In this document: positions 1 through 13,295 of the stretch, piece by piece
Numbering within the stretch: position 1 is the stretch's first letter
How the letters are laid out: every line of letters starts with the position of its first letter
Source: Prosapia bicincta
Lineage: Eukaryota > Arthropoda > Insecta > Hemiptera > Cercopidae
Reading direction: 5' to 3'
Assembly: GCA_036971475.1 (NCBI GenBank)
Contig: JBAIZL010000003.1
Location: 89,965,542 to 90,029,541 of the forward strand
DNA: 64,000 nucleotides
Made by a program: the position numbers and the translations under genes
Notes under the pieces: generated by a model
Database searches by the model: none
What the model was told of the DNA's origin: nothing
Seen by the model: the letters and a program-made list of their open reading frames with translations, nothing else

Positions 1-189
1 ATTTCATGTAGGCCTACCATTAACTGTATGTAATTTGAAAATTAGTAATAAATATTTAAATATGGTATACTAGATTATTATTAAAACACACAAATCTTTT
101 AATTAATATGAATTTCTAACATATATCAATATACTAAAAGTTATAAAATACTTAGTTTACAAATATTCATGCAGACAACTTCCTAGGCC

Positions 190-260
190 ACGCCCAACAA
201 GCCCTCCCACCGGGTGTATAAAAGGGACTGCTACGTAGTATCGTGTATCATTTCCGTTAT
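190..260 (+). promoter_or_regulatory. Core promoter of copy 1, representative of all units
   Basis: CCACGCCC (a GC-box/KLF-like motif, 188-195) precedes TATAAAAG at 217-224. An 8-bp palindrome CTACGTAG lies at 231-238, and a pyrimidine-rich TATCATTTCC follows about 30 bp after the TATA box, where the start site would be expected. The 5' UTR to the ATG at 290 would then be about 40-45 nt. The same layout is found 73 bp upstream of the ATG in every copy except copy 40. The base after the run AACAAGCC is C or G depending on copy subtype. Start-site placement is inferred from spacing. Confidence 0.75.
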
Positions 261-289
261 AAACTTTGTGTGGTGTGCTACAGAGAGAA

Positions 290-972
290 ATGGAAATATT
301 ATATAACCTATTCGATTTTCTAGATAGTAACTCAGACTTTAATGTATGTGACTCTACGAAAGTTGATATTGTTTCTTTATTACCGTTCCCAGCCTCTATT
401 ATGATTCTGAGGTAAGATGTTATTTTTGTTTTTATTTTTGAGTTGTTTAGGTCTCTTATCACATAGTAATTGAGATTGCTTTGTTTCAGGTCACTGCCAG
501 GAAAATCATTGTTTAATGCAGCTCTTGTGAGCAAAGCTTGGTATCGAATTTGTCAGAATGATATAGTTCTGCGGAAGAGAATAAGGCGACACATTCGAAA
601 TGAAAAGAAGTTATATCTTCAAGATGTAATCAGTGTTACGAGGAAAAACATAAATGGAAGGAAGATTCTTGCGCCTATAAATAACACTGAAAGGATAGAA
701 TATAATCTAAGGCAAGGTGAGTAGGCAATTTCATATGAAATTCAGTTTTCTTATGACAAATGTTATGAGACAATAACTAGAGTAATGCTGATTTATATCA
801 TTCATTTATTGCAGCGTTTAAGGAAGTCAATGGAAGAAGATGTGGAAGAACAAATCCTGGAGTTAGGAAAAAGAAGCGTGTAGAGAAAAACTACAATTTC
901 ATTACTACAAATCTGAGAAATGTGGAAAAAAGCAAAGGAAACGACATAAAGCTCAAGACTTTTCGTTTGTAA
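290..972 (+). CDS. F-box-like protein, array copy 1 (reference description)
   Basis: Exons 290-411, 490-716 and 815-972 give 168 aa. I chose the ATG at 290 because it is the first after the TATA box and opens the frame that the splice joins keep open. Residues about 30-72 fit an F-box: LLPFPASIMIL, then LPGKSLFNAALVSKAWYRI and a basic IVLRKRIRRH. The LP...L..A.LV...W spacing is typical of the Skp1-binding fold. Residues 134-141 (RKKKRVEK) form a likely nuclear localisation signal. There is no leucine-rich, WD40, Kelch or other substrate domain and no signal peptide or membrane segment. Known F-box proteins recruit substrates to SCF ubiquitin ligases; with so little beyond the F-box, this one could bind a short partner or compete for Skp1 (inference). 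Alleles F17 C20 T23 S29 S36 F49; intron 2 is 98 bp. Confidence 0.85.
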
Positions 973-1064
973 TGTTTAAATATGAAATGAATTACAAAAG
1001 CCTGTATTTTTTTATATATTATTTTCATGGTATATTATTAAATGTGATGTTAACGAAGTCGACA

Positions 1065-1070
1065 AATAAA
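1065..1070 (+). terminator. Poly(A) signal AATAAA of copy 1, representative of all units
   Basis: AATAAA lies 93 nt after the TAA stop of copy 1, followed by TTCGTCTGAAATG and more AT-rich sequence. The same hexamer sits at the same offset in the other intact units and is kept in the diverged copies 40 and 41. Copy 39 lost it to the retrotransposon, and copy 42 has lost the region. Confidence 0.6.
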
Positions 1071-1592
1071 TTCGTCTGAAATGTAGTAATGGTAGTTATT
1101 ACCCTGTTCCAGTTCCTGTGAATTCAGTATATAAATACAAAACAAATTTATTGATGTTGCAATTTCTAAAAACTAAGACCATATTTCTTATAAAAACTCG
1201 AAGAAACAAATTTTTTCAGAATGAACATATATATATTACTTGAAAATAATCTTAGTATTTTACCTAATCACTAATTGCTATATCCATGTCTATAATAAAC
1301 AGCATTTCATGTAGGCCTACCATTAACTGTATGTAATTTGAAAATTAGTAATAAATATTTAAATATGGTATACTAGATTATTATTAAAACACACAAATCT
1401 TATAATTAATATGAATTTCTAACATATATCAATATACTAAAAGTTATAAAATACTTAGTTTACAAATATTCATGCAGACAACTTCCTAGGCCACGCCCAA
1501 CAAGCCCTCCCACCGGGTGTATAAAAGGGACTGCTACGTAGTATCGTGTATCATTTCCGTTATAAACTTTGTGTGGTGTGCTACAGAGAGAA

Positions 1593-2275
1593 ATGGAAAT
1601 ATTATATAACCTATTCGATTTTCTAGATAGTAACTCAGACTTTAATGTATGTGACTCTGCGAAAGTTGATATTGTTTCTTTATTACCGTTCCCAGCCTCT
1701 ATTATGATTCTGAGGTAAGATGTTATTTTTGTTTTTATTTTTGAGTTGTTTAGGTCTCTTATCACATAGTAATTGAGATTGCTTTGTTTCAGGTCACTGC
1801 CAGGAAAATCATTGTTTAATGCAGCTCTTGTGAGCAAAGCTTGGTATCGAATTTGTCAGAATGATATAGTTCTGCGGAAGAGAATAAGGCGACACATTCG
1901 AAATGAAAAGAAGTTATATCTTCAAGATGTAATCAGTGTCACGAGGAAAAACATAAATGGAAGGAAGATTCTTGCGCCTATAAATAACACTGAAAGGATA
2001 GAATATAATCTAAGGCAAGGTGAGTAGGCAATTTCATATGAAATTCAGTTTTCTTATGACAAATGTTATGAGACAATAACTAGAGTAATGCTGATTTATA
2101 TCATTCATTTATTGCAGCGTTTAAGGAAGTCAATGGAAGAAGATGTGGAAGAACAAATCCTGGAGTTAGGAAAAAGAAGCGTGTAGAGAAAAACTACAAT
2201 TTCATTACTACAAATCTGAGAAATGTGGAAAAAAGCAAAGGAAACGACATAAAGCTCAAGACTTTTCGTTTGTAA
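1593..2275 (+). CDS. F-box-like protein, array copy 2
   Basis: Exons 1593-1714, 1793-2019, 2118-2275; 168 aa. Alleles F17 C20 A23 F49. A silent T-to-C change makes codon 90 GTC (exon 2, near 1940), which I see in no other copy. Promoter and poly(A) signal are present. Confidence 0.85.
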
Positions 2276-2891
2276 TGTTTAAATATGAAATGAATTACAA
2301 AAGCCTGTATTTTTTTATATATTATTTTCATGGTATATTATTAAATGTGATGTTAACGAAGTCGACAAATAAATTCGTCTGAAATGTAGTAATGGTAGTT
2401 ATTACCCTGTTCCAGTTCCTGTGAATTCAGTATATAAATACAAAAAATTTATTGATGTTGCAATTTCTAAAAACTAAGACCATATTATAAAAACTCGGAG
2501 AACCAAATTTTTTCAGAATGAACATATATATATATTACTTGAAAATAATCTTAGTATTTTACCTAATCACTAATTGCTATATCCATGTCTATAATAAACA
2601 GCATTTCATGTAGGCCTACCATTAACTGTATGTAATTTGAAAATTAGTAATAAATATTTAAATATGGTATACTAGATTATTATTAAAACACACAAATCTT
2701 TTAATTAATATGAATTTCTAACATATATCAATATACTAAAAGTTATAAAATACTTAGTTTACAAATATTCATGCAGACAACTTCCTAGGCCACGCCCAAC
2801 AAGCCCTCCCACCGGGTGTATAAAAGGGACTGCTACGTAGTATCGTGTATCATTTCCGTTATAAACTTTGTGTGGTGTGCTACAGAGAGAA

Positions 2892-3572
2892 ATGGAAATA
2901 TTATATAACCTATTCGATTTTCTAGATAGTAACTCAGACTTTAATGTATGTGACTCTGCGAAAGTTGATATTGTTTCTTTATTACCGTTCCCAGCCTCTA
3001 TTATGATTCTGAGGTAAGATGTTATTTTTGTTTTTATTTTTGAGTTGTTTAGGTCTCTTATCACATAGTAATTGAGATTGCTTTGTTTCAGGTCACTGCC
3101 AGGAAAATCATTGTTGAATGCAGCTCTTGTGAGCAAAGCTTGGTATCGAATTTGTCAGAATGATATAGTTCTGCGGAAGAGAATAAGGCGACACATTCGA
3201 AATGAAAAGAAGTTATATCTTCAAGATGTAATCAGTGTTACGAGGAAAAACATAAATGGAAGGAAGATTCTTGCGCCTATAAATAACACTGAAAGGATAG
3301 AATATAATCTAAGGCAAGGTGAGTAGGCAATTATATTAAATTCAGTTTTCTTATGACAAATGTTATGAGACAATAACTAGAGTAATGCTGATTTATATCA
3401 TTCATTTATTGCAGCGTTTAAGGAAGTCAATGGAAGAAGATGTGGAAGAACAAATCCTGGAGTTAGGAAAAAGAAGCGTGTAGAGAAAAACTACAATTTC
3501 ATTACTACAAATCTCAGAAATGTGGAAAAAAGCAAAGGAAACGACATAAAGCTCAAGACTTTTCGTTTGTAA
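2892..3572 (+). CDS. F-box-like protein, array copy 3
   Basis: Exons 2892-3013, 3092-3318, 3415-3572; 168 aa. Alleles F17 C20 A23 L49; intron 2 is the 96-bp form. This unit holds the left breakpoint of the 11.7-kb duplication: its exon 3 and downstream spacer match copy 12, while its exon 1 has S29 where copy 12 has Y29. Confidence 0.85.
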
Positions 3573-4192
3573 TGTTGAAATATGAAATGAATTACAAAAG
3601 CCTGTATTTTTTTATATATTATTTTCATGGTATATTATTAAATGTGATGTTAACGAAGTCGACAAATAAATTCGTCTGAAATGTAGTAATGGTAGTTATT
3701 ACCCTGTTCCAGTTCCTGTGAATTCAGTATATAAATACAAAAAAAATTTATTGATGTTGCAATTTCTAAAAACTAAGACCATATTTCTAATAAAAACTCG
3801 GAGAAACAAATTTTTTCAGAATGAACATATATATATTACTTGAAAATAATCTTAGTATTTTACCTAATCACTAATTGCTATATCCATGTCTATAATAATC
3901 AGCATTTCATGTAGGCCTACCATTAACTGTATGTAATTTGAAAATTAGTAATAAATATTTAAATATGGTATACTAGATTATTATTAAAACACACAAATCT
4001 TTTAATTAATATGAATTTCTAACATATATCAATATACTAAAAGTTATAAAATACTTAGTTTACAAATATTCATGCAGACAACTTCCTAGGCCACGCCCAA
4101 CAAGCCCTCCCACCGGGTGTATAAAAGGGACTGCTACGTAGTATCGTGTATCATTTCCGTTATAAACTTTGTGTGGTGTGCTACAGAGAGAA

Positions 4193-4875
4193 ATGGAAAT
4201 ATTATATAACCTATTCGATTTTCTAGATAGTAACTCAGACTTTAATGTATGTGACTCTACGAAAGTTGATATTGTTTCTTTATTACCGTTCCCAGCCTCT
4301 ATTATGATTCTGAGGTAAGATGTTATTTTTGTTTTTATTTTTGAGTTGCTTAGGTCTCTTATCACATAGTAATTGAGATTGCTTTGTTTCAGGTCACTGC
4401 CAGGAAAATCATTGTTTAATGCAGCTCTTGTGAGCAAAGCTTGGTATCGAATTTGTCAGAATGATATAGTTCTGCGGAAGAGAATAAGGCGACACATTCG
4501 AAATGAAAAGAAGTTATATCTTCAAGATGTAATCAGTGTTACGAGGAAAAACATAAATGGAAGGAAGATTCTTGCGCCTATAAATAACACTGAAAGGATA
4601 GAATATAATCTAAGGCAAGGTGAGTAGGCAATTTCATATGAAATTCAGTTTTCTTATGAAAAATGTTATGAGACAATAACTAGAGTAATGCTGATTTATA
4701 TCATTCATTTATTGCAGCGTTTAAGGAAGTCAATGGAAGAAGATGTGGAAGAACAAATCCTGGAGTTAGGAAAAAGAAGCGTGTAGAGAAAAACTACAAT
4801 TTCATTACTACAAATCTGAGAAATGTGGAAAAAAGCAAAGGAAACGACATAAAGCTCAAGACTTTTCGTTTGTAA
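4193..4875 (+). CDS. F-box-like protein, array copy 4
   Basis: Exons 4193-4314, 4393-4619, 4718-4875; 168 aa. Alleles F17 C20 T23 F49. Intron 1 carries a T-to-C variant (GAGTTGCTTAGG) shared only with copy 13, its partner 11,700 bp away. Confidence 0.85.
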
Positions 4876-5495
4876 TGTTTAAATATGAAATGAATTACAA
4901 AAGCCTGTATTTTTTTATATATTATTTTCATGGTATATTATTAAATGTGATGTTAACGAAGTCGACAAATAAATTCGTCTGAAATGTAGTAATGGTAGTT
5001 ATTACCCTGTTCCAGTTCCTGTGAATTCAGTATATAAATACAAAACAAATTTATTGATGTTGCAATTTCTAAAAACTAAGACCATATTTCTTATAAAAAC
5101 TCGAAGAAACAAATTTTTTCAGAATGAACATATATATATTACTTGAAAATAATCTTAGTATTTTACCTAATCACTAATTGCTATATCCATGTCTATAATA
5201 AACAGCATTTCATGTAGGCCTACCATTAACTGTATGTAATTTGAAAATTAGTAATAAATATTTAAATATGGTATACTAGATTATTATTAAAACACACAAA
5301 TCTTATAATTAATATGAATTTCTAACATATATCAATATACTAAAAGTTATAAAATACTTAGTTTACAAATATTCATGCAGACAACTTCCTAGGCCACGCC
5401 CAACAAGCCCTCCCACCGGGTGTATAAAAGGGACTGCTACGTAGTATCGTGTATCATTTCCGTTATAAACTTTGTGTGGTGTGCTACAGAGAGAA

Positions 5496-6178
5496 ATGGA
5501 AATATTATATAACCTATTCGATTTTCTAGATAGTAACTCAGACTTTAATGTATGTGACTCTGCGAAAGTTGATATTGTTTCTTTATTACCGTTCCCAGCC
5601 TCTATTATGATTCTGAGGTAAGATGTTATTTTTGTTTTTATTTTTGAGTTGTTTAGGTCTCTTATCACATAGTAATTGAGATTGCTTTGTTTCAGGTCAC
5701 TGCCAGGAAAATCATTGTTTAATGCAGCTCTTGTGAGCAAAGCTTGGTATCGAATTTGTCAGAATGATATAGTTCTGCGGAAGAGAATAAGGCGACACAT
5801 TCGAAATGAAAAGAAGTTATATCTTCAAGATGTAATCAGTGTTACGAGGAAAAACATAAATGGAAGGAAGATTCTTGCGCCTATAAATAACACTGAAAGG
5901 ATAGAATATAATCTAAGGCAAGGTGAGTAGGCAATTTCATATGAAATTCAGTTTTCTTATGACAAATGTTATGAGACAATAACTAGAGTAATGCTGATTT
6001 ATATCATTCATTTATTGCAGCGTTTAAGGAAGTCAATGGAAGAAGATGTGGAAGAACAAATCCTGGAGTTAGGAAAAAGAAGCGTGTAGAGAAAAACTAC
6101 AATTTCATTACTACAAATCTGAGAAATGTGGAAAAAAGCAAAGGAAACGACATAAAGCTCAAGACTTTTCGTTTGTAA
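5496..6178 (+). CDS. F-box-like protein, array copy 5
   Basis: Exons 5496-5617, 5696-5922, 6021-6178; 168 aa. Alleles F17 C20 A23 F49; intron 2 is 98 bp. Partner of copy 14 in the 11.7-kb duplication. It also resembles copy 2 in its spacer indels. Confidence 0.85.
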
Positions 6179-6794
6179 TGTTTAAATATGAAATGAATTA
6201 CAAAAGCCTGTATTTTTTTATATATTATTTTCATGGTATATTATTAAATGTGATGTTAACGAAGTCGACAAATAAATTCGTCTGAAATGTAGTAATGGTA
6301 GTTATTACCCTGTTCCAGTTCCTGTGAATTCAGTATATAAATACAAAAAATTTATTGATGTTGCAATTTCTAAAAACTAAGACCATATTATAAAAACTCG
6401 GAGAACCAAATTTTTTCAGAATGAACATATATATATATTACTTGAAAATAATCTTAGTATTTTACCTAATCACTAATTGCTATATCCATGTCTATAATAA
6501 ACAGCATTTCATGTAGGCCTACCATTAACTGTATGTAATTTGAAAATTAGTAATAAATATTTAAATATGGTATACTAGATTATTATTAAAACACACAAAT
6601 CTTTTAATTAATATGAATTTCTAACATATATCAATATACTAAAAGTTATAAAATACTTAGTTTACAAATACTCATGCAGACAACTTCCTAGGCCACGCCC
6701 AACAAGCCCTCCCACCGGGTGTATAAAAGGGACTGCTACGTAGTATCGTGTATCATTTCCGTTATAAACTTTGTGTGGTGTGCTACAGAGAGAA

Positions 6795-7475
6795 ATGGAA
6801 ATATTATATAACCTATTCGATTTTCTAGATAGTAACTCAGACTTTAATGTATGTGACTCTGCGAAAGTTGATATTGTTTCTTTATTACCGTTCCCAGCCT
6901 CTATTATGATTCTGAGGTAAGATGTTATTTTTGTTTTTATTTTTGAGTTGTTTAGGTCTCTTATCACATAGTAATTGAGATTGCTTTGTTTCAGGTCACT
7001 GCCAGGAAAATCATTGTTGAATGCAGCTCTTGTGAGCAAAGCTTGGTATCGAATTTGTCAGAATGATATAGTTCTGCGGAAGAGAATAAGGCGACACATT
7101 CGAAATGAAAAGAAGTTATATCTTCAAGATGTAATCAGTGTTACGAGGAAAAACATAAATGGAAGGAAGATTCTTGCGCCTATAAATAACACTGAAAGGA
7201 TAGAATATAATCTAAGGCAAGGTGAGTAGGCAATTATATTAAATTCAGTTTTCTTATGACAAATGTTATGAGACAATAACTAGAGTAATGCTGATTTATA
7301 TCATTCATTTATTGCAGCGTTTAAGGAAGTCAATGGAAGAAGATGTGGAAGAACAAATCCTGGAGTTAGGAAAAAGAAGCGTGTAGAGAAAAACTACAAT
7401 TTCATTACTACAAATCTGAGAAATGTGGAAAAAAGCAAAGGAAACGACATAAAGCTCAAGACTTTTCGTTTGTAA
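6795..7475 (+). CDS. F-box-like protein, array copy 6
   Basis: Exons 6795-6916, 6995-7221, 7318-7475; 168 aa. Alleles F17 C20 A23 L49; intron 2 is 96 bp. A spacer variant upstream (ACAAATACTCATG) is shared with its partner copy 15. Confidence 0.85.
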
Positions 7476-8090
7476 TGTTTAAATATGAAATGAATTACAA
7501 AAGCTTGTATTTTTTTATATATTATTTTCATGGTATATTATTAAATGTGATGTTAACGAAGTCGACAAATAAATTCGTCTGAAATGTAGTAATGGTAGTT
7601 ATTACCCTGTTCCAGTTCCTGTGAATTCAGTATATAAATACAAAAAAATTTATTGATGTTGCAATTTCTAAAAACTAAGACCATATTATAAAAACTCGGA
7701 GAAACAAATTTTTTCAGAATGAACATATATATATTACTTGAAAATAATCTTAGTATTTTACCTAATCACTAATTGCTATATCCATGTCTATAATAAACAG
7801 CATTTCATGTAGGCCTACCATTAACTGTATGTAATTTGAAAATTAGTAATAAATATTTAAATATGGTATACTAGATTATTATTAAAACACACAAATCTTT
7901 TAATTAATATGAATTTCTAACATATATCAATATACTAAAAGTTATAAAATACTTAGTTTACAAATATTCATGCAGACAACGTCCTAGGCCACGCCCAACA
8001 AGCCCTCCCACCGGGTGTATAAAAGGGACTGCTACGTAGTATCGTGTATCATTTCCGTTATAAACTTTGTGTGGTGTGCTACAGAGAGAA

Positions 8091-8773
8091 ATGGAAATAT
8101 TATATAACCTATTCGATTTTCTAGATAGTAACTCAGACTTTAATGTATGTGACTCTACGAAAGTTGATATTGTTTCTTTATTACCGTTCCCAGCCTCTAT
8201 TATGATTCTGAGGTAAGATGTTATTTTTGTTTTTATTTTTGAGTTGTTTAGGTCACTTATCACATAGTAATTGAGATTGCTTTGTTTCAGGTCACTGCCA
8301 GGAAAATCATTGTTTAATGCAGCTCTTGTGAGCAAAGCTTGGTATCGAATTTGTCAGAATGATATAGTTCTGCGGAAGAGAATAAGGCGACACATTCGAA
8401 ATGAAAAGAAGTTATATCTTCAAGATGTAATCAGTGTTACGAGGAAAAACATAAATGGAAGGAAGATTCTTGCGCCTATAAATAACACTGAAAGGATAGA
8501 ATATAATCTAAGGCAAGGTGAGTAGGCAATTTCATATGAAATTCAGTTTTCTTATGACAAATGTTATGAGACAATAACTAGAGTAATGCTGATTTATATC
8601 ATTCATTTATTGCAGCGTTTAAGGAAGTCAATGGAAGAAGATGTGGAAGAACAAATCCTGGAGTTAGGAAAAAGAAGCGTGTAGAGAAAAACTACAATTT
8701 CATTACTACAAATCTCAGAAATGTGGAAAAAAGCAAAGGAAACGACATAAAGCTCAAGACTTTTCGTTTGTAA
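8091..8773 (+). CDS. F-box-like protein, array copy 7
   Basis: Exons 8091-8212, 8291-8517, 8616-8773; 168 aa. Alleles F17 C20 T23 F49. The upstream variant GACAACGTCC is shared with copies 16, 29 and 31. Intron 1 has a private T-to-A (GGTCACTTATC), one of the few differences from its partner copy 16. Confidence 0.85.
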
Positions 8774-9393
8774 TGTTGAAATATGAAATGAATTACAAAA
8801 GCCTGTATTTATTTATATATTATTTTCATGGTATATTATTAAATGTGATGTTAACGAAGTCGACAAATAAATTCGTCTGAAATGTAGTAATGGTAGTTAT
8901 TACCCTGTTCCAGTTCCTGTGAATTCAGTATATAAATACAAAACAAATTTATTGATGTTGCAATTTCTAAAAACTAAGACCATATTTCTTATAAAAACTC
9001 GGAGAAACAAATTTTTTCAGAATGAACATATATATATTACTTGAAAATAATCTTAGTATTTTACCTAATCACTAATTGCTATATCCATGTCTATAATAAA
9101 CAGCATTTCATGTAGGCCTACCATTAACTGTATGTAATTTGAAAATTAGTAATAAATATTTAAATATGGTATACTAGATTATTATTAAAACACACAAATC
9201 TTATAATTAATATGAATTTCTAACATATATCAATATACTAAAAGTTATAAAATACTTAGTTTACAAATATTCATGCAGACAACTTCCTAGGCCACGCCCA
9301 ACAAGCCGTCCCACCGGGTGTATAAAAGGGACTGCTACGTAGTATCGTGTATCATTTCCGTTATAAACTTTGTGTGGTGTGCTACAGAGAGAA

Positions 9394-10076
9394 ATGGAAA
9401 TATTATATAACCTATTCGATTTTCTAGATAGTAACTCAGACTTTAATGTATGTGACTCTGCGAAAGTTGATATTGTTTCTTTATTACCGTTCCCAGCCTC
9501 TATTATGATTCTGAGGTAAGATGTTATTTTTGTTTTTATTTTTGAGTTGTTTAGGTCTCTTATCACATAGTAATTGAGATTGCTTTGTTTCAGGTCACTG
9601 CCAGGAAAATCATTGTTTAATGCAGCTCTTGTGAGCAAAGCTTGGTATCGAATTTGTCAGAATGATATAGTTCTGCGGAAGAGAATAAGGCGACACATTC
9701 GAAATGAAAAGAAGTTATATCTTCAAGATGTAATCAGTGTTACGAGGAAAAACATAAATGGAAGGAAGATTCTTGCGCCTATAAATAACACTGAAAGGAT
9801 AGAATATAATCTAAGGCAAGGTGAGTAGGCAATTTCATATGAAATTCAGTTTTCTTATGACAAATGTTATGAGACAATAACTAGAGTAATGCTGATTTAT
9901 ATCATTCATTTATTGCAGCGTTTAAGGAAGTCAATGGAAGAAGATGTGGAAGAACAAATCCTGGAGTTAGGAAAAAGAAGCGTGTAGAGAAAAACTACAA
10001 TTTCATTACTACAAATCTGAGAAATGTGGAAAAAAGCAAAGGAAACGACATAAAGCTCAAGACTTTTCGTTTGTAA
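9394..10076 (+). CDS. F-box-like protein, array copy 8
   Basis: Exons 9394-9515, 9594-9820, 9919-10076; 168 aa. Alleles F17 C20 A23 F49; promoter of the GCCGTCCC subtype. Partner of copy 17. Confidence 0.85.
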
Positions 10077-10696
10077 TGTTTAAATATGAAATGAATTACA
10101 AAAGCCTGTATTTTTTTATATATTATTTTCATGGTATATTATTAAATGTGATGTTAACGAAGTCGACAAATAAATTCGTCTGAAATGTAGTAATGGTAGT
10201 TATTACCCTGTTCCAGTTAATGTGAATTCAGTATATAAATACAAAACAAAGTTATTGATGTTGCAATTTCTAAAAACTAAGACCATATTTCTTATAAAAA
10301 CTCGGAGAACCAAATTTTTTCAGAATGAACATTTATATATTACTTGAAAATAATCTTAGTATTTTACCTAATCACTAATTGCTATATCCATGTCTATAAT
10401 AAACAGCATTTCATGTAGGCCTACCATTAACTGTATGTAATTTGAAAATTAGTAATAAATATTTAAATATGGTATACTAGATTATTATTAAAACACACAA
10501 ATCTTATAATTAATATGAATTTCTAACATATATCAATATACTAAAAGTTATAAAATACTTAGTTTACAAATATTCATGCAGACAACTTCCTAGGCCACGC
10601 CCAACAAGCCGTCCCACCGGGTGTATAAAAGGGACTGCTACGTAGTATCGTGTATCATTTCCGTTATAAACTTTGTGTGGTGTGCTACAGAGAGAA

Positions 10697-11377
10697 ATGG
10701 AAATATTATATAACCTATTCGATTTTCTAGATAGTAACTCAGACTTTAATGTATGTGACTCTGCGAAAGTTGATATTGTTTCTTTATTACCGTTCCCAGC
10801 CTTTATTATGATTCTGAGGTAAGATGTTATTTTTGTTTTTATTTTTGAGTTGTTTAGGTCTCTTATCACATAGTAATTGAGATTGCTTTGTTTCAGGTCA
10901 CTGCCAGGAAAATCATTGTTGAATGCAGCTCTTGTGAGCAAAGCTTGGTATCGAATTTGTCAGAATGATATAGTTCTGCGGAAGAGAATAAGGCGACACA
11001 TTCGAAATGAAAAGAAGTTATATCTTCAAGATGTAATCAGTGTTACGAGGAAAAACATAAATGGAAGGAAGATTCTTGCGCCTATAAATAACACTGAAAG
11101 GATAGAATATAATCTAAGGCAAGGTGAGTAGGCAATTATATTAAATTCAGTTTTCTTATGACAAATGCTATGAGACAATAACTAGAGTAATGCTGATTTA
11201 TATCATTCATTTATTGCAGCGTTTAAGGAAGTCAATGGAAGAAGATGTGGAAGAACAAATCCTGGAGTTAGGAAAAAGAAGCGTGTAGAGAAAAACTACA
11301 ATTTCATTACTACAAATCTCAGAAATGTGGAAAAAAGCAAAGGAAACGACATAAAGCTCAAGACTTTTCGTTTGTAA
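10697..11377 (+). CDS. F-box-like protein, array copy 9
   Basis: Exons 10697-10818, 10897-11123, 11220-11377; 168 aa. Alleles F17 C20 A23 F36 L49; intron 2 is 96 bp with a private T-to-C (AAATGCTATGAG). F36 replaces a serine inside the F-box start. Partner of copy 18. Confidence 0.85.
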
Positions 11378-11992
11378 TGTTTAAATATGAAATGAATTAC
11401 AAAAGCTTGTATTTTTTTATATATTTTTTTCATGGTATATTATTAAATGTGATGTTAACGAAGTCGACAAATAAATTCGTCTGAAATGTAGTAATGGTAG
11501 TTATTACCCTGTTCCAGTTCCTGTGAATTCAGTATATAAATACAAAAAAATTTATTGATGTTGCAATTTCTAAAAACTAAGACCATATTATAAAAACTCG
11601 GAGAACCAAATTTTTTCAGAATGAACATATATATATTACTTGAAAATAATCTTAGTATTTTACCTAATCACTAATTGCTATATCCATGTCTATAATAAAC
11701 AGCATTTCATGTAGGCCTACCATTAACTGTATGTAATTTGAAAATTAGTAATAAATATTTAAATATGGTATACTAGATTATTATTAAAACACACAAATCT
11801 TATAATTAATATGAATTTCTAACATATATCAATATACTAAAAGTTATAAAATACTTAGTTTACAAATATTCATGCAGACAACTTCCTAGGCCACGCCCAA
11901 CAAGCCGTCCCACCGGGTGTATAAAAGGGACTGCTACGTAGTATCGTGTATCATTTCCGTTATAAACTTTGTGTGGTGTGCTACAGAGAGAA

Positions 11993-12675
11993 ATGGAAAT
12001 ATTATATAACCTATTCGATTTTCTAGATAGTAACTCAGACTTTAATGTATGTGACTCTGCGAAAGTTGATATTGTTTCTTTATTACCGTTCCCAGCCTTT
12101 ATTATGATTCTGAGGTAAGATGTTATTTTTGTTTTTATTTTTGAGTTGTTTAGGTCTCTTATCACATAGTAATTGAGATTGCTTTGTTTCAGGTCACTGC
12201 CAGGAAAATCATTGTTTAATGCAGCTCTTGTGAGCAAAGCTTGGTATCGAATTTGTCAGAATGATATAGTTCTGCGGAAGAGAATAAGGCGACACATTCG
12301 AAATGAAAAGAAGTTATATCTTCAAGATGTAATCAGTGTTACGAGGAAAAACATAAATGGAAGGAAGATTCTTGCGCCTATAAATAACACTGAAAGGATA
12401 GAATATAATCTAAGGCAAGGTGAGTAGGCAATTTCATATGAAATTCAGTTTTCTTATGACAAATGTTATGAGACAATAACTAGAGTAATGCTGATTTATA
12501 TCATTCATTTATTGCAGCGTTTAAGGAAGTCAATGGGAGAAGATGTGGAAGAACAAATCCTGGAGTTAGGAAAAAGAAGCGTGTAGAGAAAAACTACAAT
12601 TTCATTACTACAAATCTGAGAAATGTGGAAAAAAGCAAAGGAAACGACATAAAGCTCAAGACTTTTCGTTTGTAA
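11993..12675 (+). CDS. F-box-like protein, array copy 10
   Basis: Exons 11993-12114, 12193-12419, 12518-12675; 168 aa. Alleles F17 C20 A23 F36 F49. A silent GGA-to-GGG change at codon 123 is shared only with its partner copy 19. Confidence 0.85.
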
Positions 12676-13295
12676 TGTTTAAATATGAAATGAATTACAA
12701 AAGCCTGTATTTTTTTATATATTATTTTCATGGTATATTATTAAATGTGATGTTAACGAAGTCGACAAATAAATTCGTCTGAAATGTAGTAATGGTAGTT
12801 ATTACCCTGTTCCAGTTAATGTGAATTCAGTATATAAATACAAAACAAAGTTATTGATGTTGCAATTTCTAAAAACTAAGACCATATTTCTTATAAAAAC
12901 TCGGAGAAACAAATTTTTTCAGAATGAACATATATATATTACTTGAAAATAATCTTAGTATTTTACCTAATCACTAATTGCTATATCCATGTCTATAATA
13001 AACAGCATTTCATGTAGGCCTACCATTAACTGTATGTAATTTGAAAATTAGTAATAAATATTTAAATATGGTATACTAGATTATTATTAAAACACACAAA
13101 TCTTATAATTAATATGAATTTCTAACATATATCAATATACTAAAAGTTATAAAATACTTAGTTTACAAATATTCATGCAGACAACTTCCTAGGCCACGCC
13201 CAACAAGCCGTCCCACCGGGTGTATAAAAGGGACTGCTACGTAGTATCGTGTATCATTTCCGTTATAAACTTTGTGTGGTGTGCTACAGAGAGAA

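Noticed and set aside
157..534. A 125-codon minus-strand open frame repeated in most units across promoter, exon 1 and intron 1
   Set aside because: It is the antisense of spliced gene parts and the promoter, has no domain, and is broken by the Y29 base change in copies 12, 21 and 23. Its conservation follows from array homogeneity. Antisense transcription remains possible but is not supported as coding.
470..724. An 84-codon frame starting at TTG in intron 1 as a separate gene
   Set aside because: It is exon 2 read through the intron 1 acceptor and the intron 2 donor. The three-exon model gives a longer frame from an ATG after a TATA box, with consensus splice sites.
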